A stretch of DNA of 64,000 nucleotides from Rhizobium sp. BK399 (GTDB lineage: Bacteria; Pseudomonadota; Alphaproteobacteria; Rhizobiales; Rhizobiaceae): positions 992,001 through 1,056,000 of the forward strand of contig NZ_JACIAH010000001.1 in assembly GCF_014194695.1 (NCBI RefSeq), read 5' to 3'. Below the pieces are notes generated by a model. The model worked only from the letters and a program-made list of their open reading frames with translations, searched no databases and was not told where the DNA came from. Positions 25,347 to 34,827 of the stretch are shown here, one piece after another (the first letter of the stretch is position 1; the number at the start of each line of letters is the position of its first letter). A program made the position numbers and the translations under genes.

Positions 25347-26462
25347 TTATTTGCCGGCGATAGAGGCCGCGATCTTTTCCGCTTCTAGTCCGATCTCCCG
25401 GAGAAGACCGGTCGGCACGGCAGTGAAGCCGCAAAAGTAGAGACCGTCATTCGCCGGCTGCAGCGCGCCGCGGGCGGGACCGTCAGCGCCGGCAAATCGC
25501 TCAGCGAAATCGGGCAGAAGCGCTTCGAGCCCTGATCGGTAGCCGGTCGCCAGAACGATCGCATCGAACATGTCGGATCGGCCGTCGACGAAATTGACGC
25601 GCCGCGCCTCGCTGTTCGAGATAGCCGGGAACACCGTGATATCTCCTGACCGGATCCGCTCGATCGTTCCGATATTGATCAGAGGCGTACGGCCCCTTTC
25701 GATGATGCCGGTCAGCGGGCCGCCCTTTGCCCGCTCCACCCCGAATTTCCCGAGGTCGCCGAACCGCAGGCTGAGGATCGGCGCATTCATCGCATCGACC
25801 AGGCGATAGGGAAGGAAGCGTTGCGCGATGGCGATGCTGGCGCTCGTCACACCGAACAGTTCGAGCGGCACGACGCTGACCGGGCCGCGCACCGCCATCG
25901 CAACGTCAAGACCGGCCTCGGCGCATTCCAGCGCGATCTCGCCGGCCGAGTTGCCGAAGCCGACGACGAGGACGCGCTTGGCGGCAAGCGCGGCGGCATT
26001 GGTAAACTCGGAGGAATGAAGAAGTTTGCCCGCAAACAGCTCCCGCCCTTCCCATACCGGCCGTATCGGCGTGTTCGCGAGGCCGGTCGCGACGATGACG
26101 TTCGTCGCCTTCAAGGTCCCGTCAGAGCTCTCCACGGTCCACGTCTCGTCCTTGCGGATCGTCGTCGCGCGCACACCAAATCTCACCTCGATGTCGTTCG
26201 ACGAGCTATAGGTTTCGAGATACTCGATCACCTGAAGCCGCGATGGATATCTTGGAAAATGCCGCGGCATCGGCATTCCCGGCAGGGCCGAGTGCCTCTT
26301 GTGGGTATGCAGGTGAAGGCGGTCGTAGTGATGATGCCAGGCGGCGGCGAGCGTCTCGCCTTTCTCAAGCACGACAAACGAGCGCCCACGCGCCTGCAGC
26401 GCCACAGCGCAGGCTAATCCTGCCGGTCCCGCGCCGATGATGATCGTCTCTGCATCCGTCAA
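25347..26462 (-). CDS. Flavin-containing monooxygenase-like NAD(P)/FAD oxidoreductase
   Basis: A 371-residue flavoprotein. The FAD-binding motif is IIIGAGPAGLACAVALQARG near the N-terminus and the NADP-binding motif is VLVVGFGNSAGEIALECAEAG (about 165-185). FPRYPSRLQVIEYLETY and VLATGYRSGLEALLPD match the FMO/YUCCA-like branch of the pyridine nucleotide-disulfide oxidoreductase superfamily. Substrate is unknown; sulfide, amine or indole-derived compounds are typical for relatives. The start is TTG at 26460-26462, supported by GGAGATCTCTA directly upstream and the immediate Rossmann motif. It lies 79 bp downstream of the arginase-fold gene on the same strand, so the two may be one operon. Confidence 0.88.
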   Translation of the reverse strand: MTDAETIIIGAGPAGLACAVALQARGRSFVVLEKGETLAAAWHHHYDRLHLHTHKRHSALPGMPMPRHFPRYPSRLQVIEYLETYSSSNDIEVRFGVRATTIRKDETWTVESSDGTLKATNVIVATGLANTPIRPVWEGRELFAGKLLHSSEFTNAAALAAKRVLVVGFGNSAGEIALECAEAGLDVAMAVRGPVSVVPLELFGVTSASIAIAQRFLPYRLVDAMNAPILSLRFGDLGKFGVERAKGGPLTGIIERGRTPLINIGTIERIRSGDITVFPAISNSEARRVNFVDGRSDMFDAIVLATGYRSGLEALLPDFAERFAGADGPARGALQPANDGLYFCGFTAVPTGLLREIGLEAEKIAASIAGK

Positions 26463-26541
26463 TAGAGATCTCCGGCGGCCGGAAGCCGGGACAAAGCATA
26501 GAGGAGATTTCGCTGACGAGCGAGCGTGTTTCGGGATATCG

Positions 26542-27354
26542 CTATCGCAGAACGGGCTTCAAAGCATCGAGCAGAGCATTCGGGGACACGGGAGAACCGT
26601 TCGCCTTCCAGGCGCTTTGAAACTCCGCGATCTCGATCCCTATGAAATCATGCTCTGCAATTAGCTCGCAGCAGATCCGCAGATCATCCAGCGATAGGCC
26701 GCCTTCGTGCTTATAATCCGTCGGTACAATGCCCGGCTCCAAGACATCGCAGTCGAGATGCACATAGACGGATCGACCACTTATTGCGTTCCGAAGCTCA
26801 GTTGCCAGATCAGCGCCCGGCTTGATGAGCGGAATGTTGTGCGTCGCTATAAGATCAAGTTCAAATGGATCGAGGTCGCGCTGCCCCACCAGAACGACCT
26901 GATCCAGGCTCAAGCCTGCACCAAGGCCTGAATCCCAAAGCCCGACAGGCCCTGCCAACGCCAATCCACCGAGATATCCAGTCGGGCTCGCTTCCGGTGG
27001 ATTGAGATCGCCATGCGCATCGAACCACACGATGCAGGCGGAGGGAAAATGCTTTGCGACCGCCGGCAGCGTCGCCAGAGAAACGGCGCACCGGCCGGTT
27101 GCGGCAATCGAGACTGCCCCTCCGGCAAATACATCGTCGAAGCGAGACTGAATTTCCTTCAGCGATGGAAGAGCCGCATCCAGCTCTTCATGCCAGCCGG
27201 CATTCAATGCGGATGCCGGGGTGCCGATCACTGTAGGCGAGATACCAGTGCGGCTTTCCAACTCCTCGCCAATGGCCTTTGCGCCGGGAATGGCCAGATC
27301 GTTATGATCGCCTGCACGCCCTTGGAAAACTGTATACTCTGCCCGCTTCGCCAA
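26542..27354 (-). CDS. Arginase/ureohydrolase-fold protein with altered first metal motif
   Basis: A 270-residue protein of the arginase-agmatinase-formiminoglutamase fold. The second metal motif is intact, IVWFDAHGDLNPPEASPTGYLGG, as is the third, YVHLDCDVLEPGIVPT (Asp-x-Asp). The first motif, normally GGDH (or GGDC in a divergent subgroup), reads AATGRCAVSL, so the usual metal-ligand His is missing and an Arg occupies the Asp place. The PETSP-like loop is kept, as in the GGDC subgroup. It may be a mononuclear or altered hydrolase, or a non-arginase enzyme. The start is TTG at 27352-27354 with GGAGG eight bases upstream. Context: an FMO-like gene follows. Confidence 0.82.
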   Translation of the reverse strand: MAKRAEYTVFQGRAGDHNDLAIPGAKAIGEELESRTGISPTVIGTPASALNAGWHEELDAALPSLKEIQSRFDDVFAGGAVSIAATGRCAVSLATLPAVAKHFPSACIVWFDAHGDLNPPEASPTGYLGGLALAGPVGLWDSGLGAGLSLDQVVLVGQRDLDPFELDLIATHNIPLIKPGADLATELRNAISGRSVYVHLDCDVLEPGIVPTDYKHEGGLSLDDLRICCELIAEHDFIGIEIAEFQSAWKANGSPVSPNALLDALKPVLR

Positions 27355-27889
27355 GACTGCAACCTCCGACTATGCGCCGCAACCCTAAAGGCAATTTGCA
27401 GATCGAGGAAGCCTGCTTGTGGCGGATCCATACGTTGCACCTACTCGGTCATCCGGTCCGGCGCGGAAGAAAAATTCGCTCCGATTTTCCCCACCCTTCG
27501 GCTCCATGCCTACAATCGCCCCGCTTCCGTCGCCGGAGTGTTTCGCGAGACGTTCGCGGGCAGGCGGGAGCCGGCGCCCTGTACCAGGCTGTAACGTGCA
27601 GCCGAACGCGGGGAGGCGAAAGCCGGGCATCGGGGTCAAACCCGCTGCCGTCATAAGTCTCCCCCGGATGTTCCAGCATCCGGTTTGGTTCAGCCATGCA
27701 AGTCCGGGCGAGAATGCCCGGACGCAGCGAGACGAGGCGATCATCTGAAGGGAGCGGAAGTCCCGAAGAACGCCGAAGGCCACGCAAATGCGGAGCCACC
27801 ATAAAACCAACCAGTGAGGTTCCGCATTTGCGTGGGCTCTCCGGATCGATGCTCGAAACATGGCGGCGGAGCCGCCGTGGAGGAAACGC
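27355..27889. other. Non-coding, strongly palindromic intergenic region
   Basis: This 535-bp stretch lies between two diverging genes. Open frames cross it on both strands (for example minus-strand frames ending at 27385 and 27449), but none has a credible start with domain content, and they overlap a better plus-strand gene. The part from 27664 to 27834 holds four hairpins (see the repeat entry). The first 130 bp should contain the promoter of the arginase-fold gene. Confidence 0.6.
27664..27834. repeat. Cluster of hairpins, candidate dispersed palindromic element or structured RNA
   Basis: Four consecutive stems are visible. CCGGATG pairs with CATCCGG (27664-27683). GTCCGGGC pairs with GCCCGGAC (27702-27723, perfect 8 bp). 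A nested stem joins GGCG with CGCC around GGGA and TCCC (27736-27774). CACGCAAATGCGGA pairs with TCCGCATTTGCGTG (27781-27834, perfect 14 bp with a 26-nt loop). Rhizobial genomes carry families of intergenic palindromic elements (RIME, RPE and others) of this kind. Whether this is such a repeat or an RNA gene needs a genome-wide comparison. Confidence 0.55.
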
Positions 27890-28372
27890 ATGAGAAGCAG
27901 CCTGTTCCTGAAAAGACTTCTCGCCCTGCCCGTGGTCGAGGTGCTCGCCGTCGTCGAAGCCATGAATTTCGAGGATGGTGGACTGGTCCACGACGAGGAG
28001 AAGGCGCGGCCCGGCGGCTGCGTGATCACCCGTCTTGCGGCCGGCGAATGCAGTTTCTGGAAGGATTGCGTCATCCCCGGCTGCCGTCGCGCTCGGGCCT
28101 GCCGGGGCAAGCTGACAGCGGCACAGATACAGCACGGCTCCGGTTATCACCCCTATTTTCCGCCTTGCACGCGCGCCAACGAGGACCGGCGGCAGGCTAT
28201 CCTTCGGATGATGGGCAGGATGCCAGAGACGACTGCCGACGACACGGCGGAATTCCGCGATCTGGAGCGTCGCTTGGCAGAGGCGGCACGGCTGCAACCG
28301 GAACTCCGATCGCGGCTCAGCGCCTTTCCCGGCCGCTACGGCCTGCCGGCAGCGCCGAAATGCCAGAAATAG
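27890..28372 (+). CDS. Cysteine-rich hypothetical protein (160 aa)
   Basis: Starts MRSSLFLKRLLALPVVEVLAVVEAMNFED. The middle carries GECSFWKDCVIPGCRRARACRG, a C-x5-C-x4-C-x5-C pattern with a basic RRARAC core, followed by PPCTRAN. The C-terminal third is helical (DLERRLAEAARLQPELRSRL) and it ends KCQK. The Cys cluster suggests a metal-binding knuckle; similar basic Cys motifs (CRRARRC-like) occur in small unknown rhizobial proteins as far as I recall. The ATG at 27890 has an ideal GGAGG site. It directly follows the palindromic block. Competing minus-strand frames lack such support. Confidence 0.6.
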   Translation: MRSSLFLKRLLALPVVEVLAVVEAMNFEDGGLVHDEEKARPGGCVITRLAAGECSFWKDCVIPGCRRARACRGKLTAAQIQHGSGYHPYFPPCTRANEDRRQAILRMMGRMPETTADDTAEFRDLERRLAEAARLQPELRSRLSAFPGRYGLPAAPKCQK

Positions 28373-28476
28373 CGGCGCCTGGTGTTCAAAAGGCAGCTGC
28401 GCGGCAACCCTGTGCGAAGGTCGCCACGATAGCGGTTTTGTGTCGAGCCCGGAGGCCGACGGGTGCCCCGGCGCCG

Positions 28477-30099
<1,623 letters not shown>

Positions 30100-30379
30100 G
30101 TCTGCGTGGAGTCCGAAAGCGTTGCTGCGCCCCTCGATCATGCCGGCCGGGGCTTTTTGCGGCTCTCGCTAGCACGTTCGCCGCGTCATGGCCAATCCCC
30201 GACCATGCAAAGAAGCTTAAATGAGGAAAATGAAGGCTGTTTGTCGGTTTCGGCGGAACTGCAACGGCCGGCAGAACTTTTCCACAATACGCCAGCGCCA
30301 CTTGATCAGCCGATCAACGATCATCTATGCGTTAACGACGCGCCGGCGGTGCGTTTCGAAAAGTCGGGGATTGTCATAC

Positions 30380-31012
30380 ATGGAAATTTTCACTTCTGCC
30401 GGCTTGGCGGCGCTGTTGCAGGTCGTTCTCATCGACCTGGTGCTTGCCGGGGACAACGCCGTGGTGATCGGTCTTGCCGCCGCCGGGCTACCGGCCGACC
30501 AACGCAAGAAGGCGATCCTCGTCGGTATTCTTGCCGCCACCGTGCTGCGCATCGCGCTTGCCAGCGTCACCGTTCAGCTCCTCGAGATCATCGGCCTGCT
30601 GCTCGCGGGTGGCATCCTGCTGCTCTGGGTCTGCTGGAAGATGTGGCGCGATCTGCGCAACGGCAGCGGAGGGGAAGCCGAGGGCCCTGAAGGGGCGGCG
30701 GCGCCGAGGAAGACCTTCTTCCAGGCCGCCAGCCAGATCGTCATCGCCGACGTGTCCATGTCACTCGACAACGTGCTTGCCGTCGCAGGTGCCGCCCGCG
30801 AACATCCGACGGTCCTCGTCATCGGCCTGATCCTGTCGATCGCCATGATGGGTATCGCTGCGAACTTCATCGCGCGCCTGCTCAACCGCTACCACTGGAT
30901 CGCCTATCTCGGCCTTGCCATCATCATCTACGTGGCGCTGAACATGATCTATCGCGGCGCGCTGGAGGTCTGGCCGCACCTCGCTCCGGTTGCCGCTGCC
31001 GCCTTGGGCTGA
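30380..31012 (+). CDS. TerC family integral membrane protein (YjbE-type)
   Basis: A 210-residue inner-membrane protein with about six to seven helices. The two family motifs with buried Asp are LVLAGDNAVVIGLAA (about 20-34) and DVSMSLDNVLAVAGAAREH (about 127-145). A short charged cytoplasmic loop (GSGGEAEGPEG) separates the halves. TerC proteins are linked to manganese export and tellurite resistance; the YjbE subgroup fits Mn export, though no Mn riboswitch (yybP-ykoY) is recognisable in the leader. The ATG at 30380 follows GGGGA and begins MEIFTSAGLAALLQVV; the open frame extends further upstream without support. Confidence 0.9.
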   Translation: MEIFTSAGLAALLQVVLIDLVLAGDNAVVIGLAAAGLPADQRKKAILVGILAATVLRIALASVTVQLLEIIGLLLAGGILLLWVCWKMWRDLRNGSGGEAEGPEGAAAPRKTFFQAASQIVIADVSMSLDNVLAVAGAAREHPTVLVIGLILSIAMMGIAANFIARLLNRYHWIAYLGLAIIIYVALNMIYRGALEVWPHLAPVAAAALG

Positions 31013-31029
31013 TCCGGCAAAGCTTCGAG

Positions 31030-31046
31030 CGGCCCCTCAGGGGCCG
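31030..31046. terminator. Short GC-rich hairpin at the TerC-DUF922 convergence
   Basis: CGGCCCC and GGGGCCG pair over 7 bp with a 3-nt loop, 18 bp after the TerC stop and overlapping the last codons of the DUF922 gene. No U-tract follows, so it is a weak terminator candidate. Confidence 0.35.
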
Positions 31047-31630
31047 TTCACCAACTGCAGGACGAGGCGGCGGATGTTGCCGCCCTCGCTCATCTCGGCC
31101 TTGTCGAAATCCCGGCCCTGCTGTCGCTGCCGCGCCGAGAGTTCGCCAAGCCGCTTGGTCAACTCGACCCGGATCTTGCGGCAGTCCGGATCATTGTCGG
31201 CGGAAAAGCCGAGGCTCATCGCTTCGATCTCGCGGACCATCTGCTCGATGTAGTCGCCGTGCACCCGCTCATGCGTTTCGATGCCGGCGATGAACGTCGC
31301 CCAGCTTGCCGCCGTCGAAGCGGGCAGCTTTCCGGCTGGCTTCGGCAGCGTGTAAGTGATGATCAGCTTCGGCCGCGCCACCGCAATCACGCAGGCGTTG
31401 CCGCGACGCTCGTATTTTCTGGTCCAGGTCAGCTTGAAGGTTGTGTGCGCCACGACGCGGCTGCCGCCAAGGTCCGGGCCGTTTTCGCCGATGGAATCGT
31501 ACAGCGCCGCGCCGGAACTCCCCGTCACCGCATAAGTCCGCACCTCTTCGATCGGTTGCCATTCCGCCCTCGCCGCAAACGGCTGCACGACGCAGGCCAC
31601 CAGCAACCAACGAACCAATCCTGCCTTCAC
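31037..31630 (-). CDS. DUF922 domain protein, predicted secreted Zn-peptidase-like
   Basis: A 197-residue exported protein. The signal peptide MKAGLVRWLLVACVVQPFAARA is followed by EWQPIEEVRTYAVTGSSGAALYDSIGENGPDLGG, the characteristic DUF922 opening. The family's metal-protease-like helix is THERVHGDYIEQMVREIE (HExxH-like HERVH, about residues 120-124). A C-terminal charged helical part follows. Biochemical activity of the family is not established to my knowledge. The start is GTG at 31628-31630 (next in-frame residues KAGLVRW). It is convergent with TerC; the 278 bp on its other side, before the TauE gene, shows no further gene. Confidence 0.88.
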   Translation of the reverse strand: MKAGLVRWLLVACVVQPFAARAEWQPIEEVRTYAVTGSSGAALYDSIGENGPDLGGSRVVAHTTFKLTWTRKYERRGNACVIAVARPKLIITYTLPKPAGKLPASTAASWATFIAGIETHERVHGDYIEQMVREIEAMSLGFSADNDPDCRKIRVELTKRLGELSARQRQQGRDFDKAEMSEGGNIRRLVLQLVNGP

Positions 31631-31908
31631 GCGAATCCCCCGGACAATGACGCTCGGACCCTAGTCGGCAGGCGCCTTGCATTCAACCGGCGATCGGATT
31701 GCCGCGATCGGATGCTCTGCCGAGACCTCCTCCTAAAGGCTTGTCATAAAACCCAAAAAAAGCCTGATTATTCGAGAGCATCACGCTATCGAGCGGATTG
31801 CATGTCGCTTATCGAAAGCCTCTGGCAACGATTTCACCGTATGATGTGCCATTCGAACGGGATGTAAGACGCCTGCCTGTGGGGGCAGTTCATAGATTGG
31901 GGTCTGCT

Positions 31909-32829
31909 GTGACAATCTATCTGCCTATCGCAGAATTGTCGGTGAACATCTTCATCATTCTCGGCATGGGAGCAGCCGTCGGCTTTCTGTCCGGAATGTT
32001 TGGTGTCGGCGGTGGCTTCCTGATCACACCGCTGCTGATCTTCTACAACATCCCCCCGGTCGTCGCCGTCGCCACTGGCGCCAACCAGGTCGTCGCCTCG
32101 TCGATCTCGGGTGCGATCACGCATTTTCGTCGCGGATCGCTCGACCTGAAGCTTGGAACCGTGCTGCTGATCGGCGGTCTGACCGGCGCCACGGTCGGCA
32201 TCTGGATCTTCTCGCTGCTGCGACAGATCGGCCAGCTAGATCTCATCATCTCGCTGCTCTACGTTATCTTCCTCGGCACCGTCGGCGGCCTGATGCTGCT
32301 CGAGAGCGTCAATGCCATGCGCCGCGCGGCGAAGAACGTGCCACCAACGCCGCGACGCCCCGGTCATCACCATTGGGTGCACAAGCTACCGCTCAAGATG
32401 CGGTTCAAGAAGTCGAAGATCTTCCTCAGCGTTATCCCGGTAATCGCGCTCGGCTTCGGCATCGGCGTGCTGACGTCGGTCATGGGCGTCGGCGGCGGCT
32501 TCATCATGGTGCCGGCGATGATCTATCTGCTGCGCATCCCGACCAACGTGGTTGTCGGCACATCGCTGTTCCAGATCATTTTCGTGACCGCCTATACGAC
32601 GGTCGTGCAGGCGGCGACCAACTTCTCGGTCGATATCGTGCTCGCTTTCATCCTGATGATTGCCGGCGTCATCGGCGCGCAATACGGCGTCCGCGTCGGA
32701 CAGAAGCTGCGCGGCGAACAGCTTCGCGCGCTGCTTGGGCTTCTCGTCCTCGCCGTCGGCCTTCGCCTTGCCGTTGCGCTAATTGTCACCCCGGCGGATG
32801 TCTACTCCGTGGTCATGGGGGGGAACTGA
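31909..32829 (+). CDS. TauE/SafE family anion exporter
   Basis: A 306-residue inner-membrane protein of the sulfite exporter TauE/SafE family with two homologous halves. Glycine-rich repeats occur at the start of each: GFLSGMFGVGGGFLITPLLIFYNIPPVVAVATGANQVV and GVLTSVMGVGGGFIMVPAMIYLLRIPTNVVVGTSLFQ. A basic cytoplasmic loop (about 145-175, HHHWVHKLPLKMRFKKSK) separates them. The start is taken as GTG at 31909 (VTIYLPIAELSVN), after GGGGT, because family members begin there; an ATG 37 codons upstream yields an unlikely soluble extension. Its stop overlaps the TIGR02186 ATG by one base, so the two are coupled and probably work together. Confidence 0.88.
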   Translation: MTIYLPIAELSVNIFIILGMGAAVGFLSGMFGVGGGFLITPLLIFYNIPPVVAVATGANQVVASSISGAITHFRRGSLDLKLGTVLLIGGLTGATVGIWIFSLLRQIGQLDLIISLLYVIFLGTVGGLMLLESVNAMRRAAKNVPPTPRRPGHHHWVHKLPLKMRFKKSKIFLSVIPVIALGFGIGVLTSVMGVGGGFIMVPAMIYLLRIPTNVVVGTSLFQIIFVTAYTTVVQAATNFSVDIVLAFILMIAGVIGAQYGVRVGQKLRGEQLRALLGLLVLAVGLRLAVALIVTPADVYSVVMGGN

Positions 32830-33635
32830 TGCGCCGCGTTCTCACCGCCCTGCTGCTTTGCGTCATCATGCTGCCGGCTGTCGCGGAGGCGCAAATGCTC
32901 CTCCCTGGGCAGGCAACGCAAACGACGGCCGAGGGCCTTGAGATTGGCACGTCGACCAGTGAAATCGCCATCACCTCGGATTTTCGCGGCGCGGACCTCA
33001 CGATCTTCGGCGCGGTGACCAACACCGACAGTCTGCTGTTGGCAATCGGCCAGTACGATGTCGTTGTCGTTCTCGAGGGGCCGCGGGAGAACGCCACGGT
33101 ACGCCGCAAGGAGCGCGTCTTCGGCATCTGGGTCAACACCCGCTCGATGACCTTCGAGGCGGTGCCGCATTCCTATTCGATGTCGAGCTCCCGCATGCTC
33201 GACGACATCACCACGCCGCTTGACCTGACGGATATGGGGATCGGGATCGACCACATTCCGCTGACCCCGGTCGGCTTCGTCGGCAATGCCAGCAATCTTG
33301 GCGAGTTCCGGCAGGCCTTTCGCCGGCTGCAGGAGAATGGCGGTCTCTACGATCGCGACCCGAGCGGCGTGCGCTTCGTCAGTTCCAGCCTTTTCAAGGC
33401 GAGTCTGCGACTCCCGGCAAATATTCCGAATGGCGTGCACACCGTCCGCGCCTACCTCTTCAAGAGCGGCAACTTCGTCACCGAGAAGTCGGTTCCGCTG
33501 CGCGTCATCAAGACCGGGATCGAGCAGATGATCACGGACGCGGCGCACGCGCAGCCGATCGCCTATGGCCTGCTCTCCGTCTTCCTGGCGCTGATTACCG
33601 GCTGGGGCGCCAGCGTGGTGTTCCGCAAGGACTGA
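32829..33635 (+). CDS. TIGR02186 family periplasmic/membrane-anchored protein
   Basis: A 268-residue protein with an N-terminal signal peptide (MRRVLTALLLCVIMLPAVAEAQ), a long beta-rich exported domain (EIAITSDFRGADLTIFGAVTNTD and ERVFGIWVNTRSMTFEAVPHSYSM are family hallmarks) and a C-terminal membrane helix (AYGLLSVFLALITGWGASVVF) with a short basic tail. It is therefore anchored with its domain in the periplasm. It is regularly paired with a TauE/SafE exporter in alphaproteobacteria; a partner role in anion export is inference. Translation overlaps the exporter stop (TGATG). Its stop abuts that of the convergent HxlR gene with no spacing. Confidence 0.88.
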   Translation: MRRVLTALLLCVIMLPAVAEAQMLLPGQATQTTAEGLEIGTSTSEIAITSDFRGADLTIFGAVTNTDSLLLAIGQYDVVVVLEGPRENATVRRKERVFGIWVNTRSMTFEAVPHSYSMSSSRMLDDITTPLDLTDMGIGIDHIPLTPVGFVGNASNLGEFRQAFRRLQENGGLYDRDPSGVRFVSSSLFKASLRLPANIPNGVHTVRAYLFKSGNFVTEKSVPLRVIKTGIEQMITDAAHAQPIAYGLLSVFLALITGWGASVVFRKD

Positions 33636-34142
33636 TCAGGCGGATTTCGTCTTGCGCGCAACCACATCGAGATAGGCTTCCGTCAGTCGCCCGAGCACCG
33701 ATGGCGTTCCGGCAGGCAGCGTCTTGCCGAGGTGCTTGGCGCGCAACTCGTCCATGAAGCCCTCCCAAAGCTCCGCGCCCCCGGTCTCCAAAAGCTCGGC
33801 GCGAATGGAGAGCTCCTCGGACACCGGAAGGTGTCTTCTGCCCCAGGCACCCATATGGGCGAAGATCGGGACCAGCTGGATCGCCATCTCCGTCAGGCTG
33901 TAGATGGCCTTCTGCTTGTGGCTTGGATCGTCCTCTCTTGTGAGCAGCCCTCTGTCGACGAGGCGACGCAGGCGATCGGCCAGAATGTTCGAGGCGATTC
34001 GTTCCTGCGAATTCTGCAGCAACTCACGGAAATGGCGCCGGTTGCCGAACATGATGTCGCGGATGACGATCAGGCTCCAGCGATCGCCGAGCACTTCCAG
34101 CGTCAGGTTGATCGGGCAGCCGGAGCGGTGAGCATCGTCCAT
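33636..34142 (-). CDS. HxlR family transcriptional regulator
   Basis: A 168-residue winged-helix regulator. The HxlR core CPINLTLEVLGDRWSLIVIRDIMFGNRRHFRELLQNSQERIASNILADRLRRLVDRGLLTRE includes the conserved Cys near the N-terminus (HRSGCPI), which in several HxlR proteins senses quinones or aldehydes. The C-terminal half is longer than usual and contains LTEMAIQLVPIFAHMGAWGRRHLP. The ATG at 34142 is preferred because TTGGAG precedes it; the frame extends 11 codons to 34175 without a site. It is divergent from a DHFR-like reductase, with the palindrome at 34199 between, so it probably represses that gene and itself. Confidence 0.92.
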   Translation of the reverse strand: MDDAHRSGCPINLTLEVLGDRWSLIVIRDIMFGNRRHFRELLQNSQERIASNILADRLRRLVDRGLLTREDDPSHKQKAIYSLTEMAIQLVPIFAHMGAWGRRHLPVSEELSIRAELLETGGAELWEGFMDELRAKHLGKTLPAGTPSVLGRLTEAYLDVVARKTKSA

Positions 34143-34198
34143 GAGTATCTCCAAAAACTGCTTGCATTTTGCCATCAGTCAATCTAACTTTCAACCAG

Positions 34199-34211
34199 TT
34201 GCAAATTGCAA
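34199..34211. promoter_or_regulatory. Candidate HxlR operator
   Basis: TTGCAAATTGCAA is a palindrome about its central A, in the 89-bp spacer between the divergent HxlR and DHFR-like genes. The outer bases partly continue the symmetry (CAACCAG against CAGTTGG). Confidence 0.5.
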
Positions 34212-34231
34212 TCAGTTGGAAGGAGGACGAA

Positions 34232-34789
34232 ATGAGAAAGCTTGTCGTTTGGAATCTGATGACACTCGACGGTTACTTCGAAGGCACGAAGCCGTGGGAT
34301 ATCGAGTTCCACAATCTGGCTTGGGGTCCCGAGCTCGAGCGTTATGCCGAGCAATTCGGCGAGGAAGGCGATCTGCTGGTCTTCGGCCGGAAGACATACG
34401 AAGGCATGGCGGCTTATTGGCCGGCGGCGGAGGGAGAAGAGAAGATCAAGGCCTATATGAACGGCATTGCCAAGATCGCCGTGTCGCGGTCGATGACGAC
34501 GGCCGACTGGAATAATACGCGCGTTGTCAGCGATCCGGTCCCGGAACTGAAGAAATTGAAGATCGAGGCCGGCAAGACGATCTTCATTTTCGGCAGCGCC
34601 GAACTCGCAGATTCACTGCTGCAGCAAGGACTGGTGGACGAGGTCCGCATCTGCCTGGTGCCGGTCATTCTCGGCGGCGGCAACCCGCTCTTCAAACCGG
34701 CCAGCCAGCAGATCCCCATGACACTGCTCGACAGTGCGACAACAAAGAGCGGCGCGGTCATCCTGCGCTACAAGCCGGTCAGGGCATGA
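34232..34789 (+). CDS. Dihydrofolate reductase family protein (RibD C-terminal-like)
   Basis: A 185-residue NADPH-dependent reductase-fold protein. KLVVWNLMTLDGYFEG is the first strand and substrate loop of the RibD_C/DHFR-like group. LLVFGRKTYEGMAAYWP follows, and the NADPH-binding segment is FIFGSAELADSLLQQGLVDEVRICLVPVILGGGNPLF. Members of this group usually do not replace folA, and their substrates are unknown; some detoxify small electrophiles. The ATG at 34232 sits behind AGGAGGACGAA. The divergent HxlR regulator with a palindromic site suggests induction by its substrate. It converges with the potassium channel gene. Confidence 0.9.
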   Translation: MRKLVVWNLMTLDGYFEGTKPWDIEFHNLAWGPELERYAEQFGEEGDLLVFGRKTYEGMAAYWPAAEGEEKIKAYMNGIAKIAVSRSMTTADWNNTRVVSDPVPELKKLKIEAGKTIFIFGSAELADSLLQQGLVDEVRICLVPVILGGGNPLFKPASQQIPMTLLDSATTKSGAVILRYKPVRA

Positions 34790-34827
34790 AGCCGGTGGCT
34801 GCGGTCATGCGATACCGTGGCTTTAAA

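Noticed and set aside
27385..28297. Minus-strand open frames over the hairpin block and the Cys-rich gene
   Set aside because: No ribosome binding site or domain, and they run through strong palindromes; the plus-strand frame at 27890 has a better start and a conserved-looking Cys array. Not fully excluded.
30100..30379. A manganese riboswitch before the TerC gene
   Set aside because: No conserved yybP-ykoY core could be recognised in the leader.
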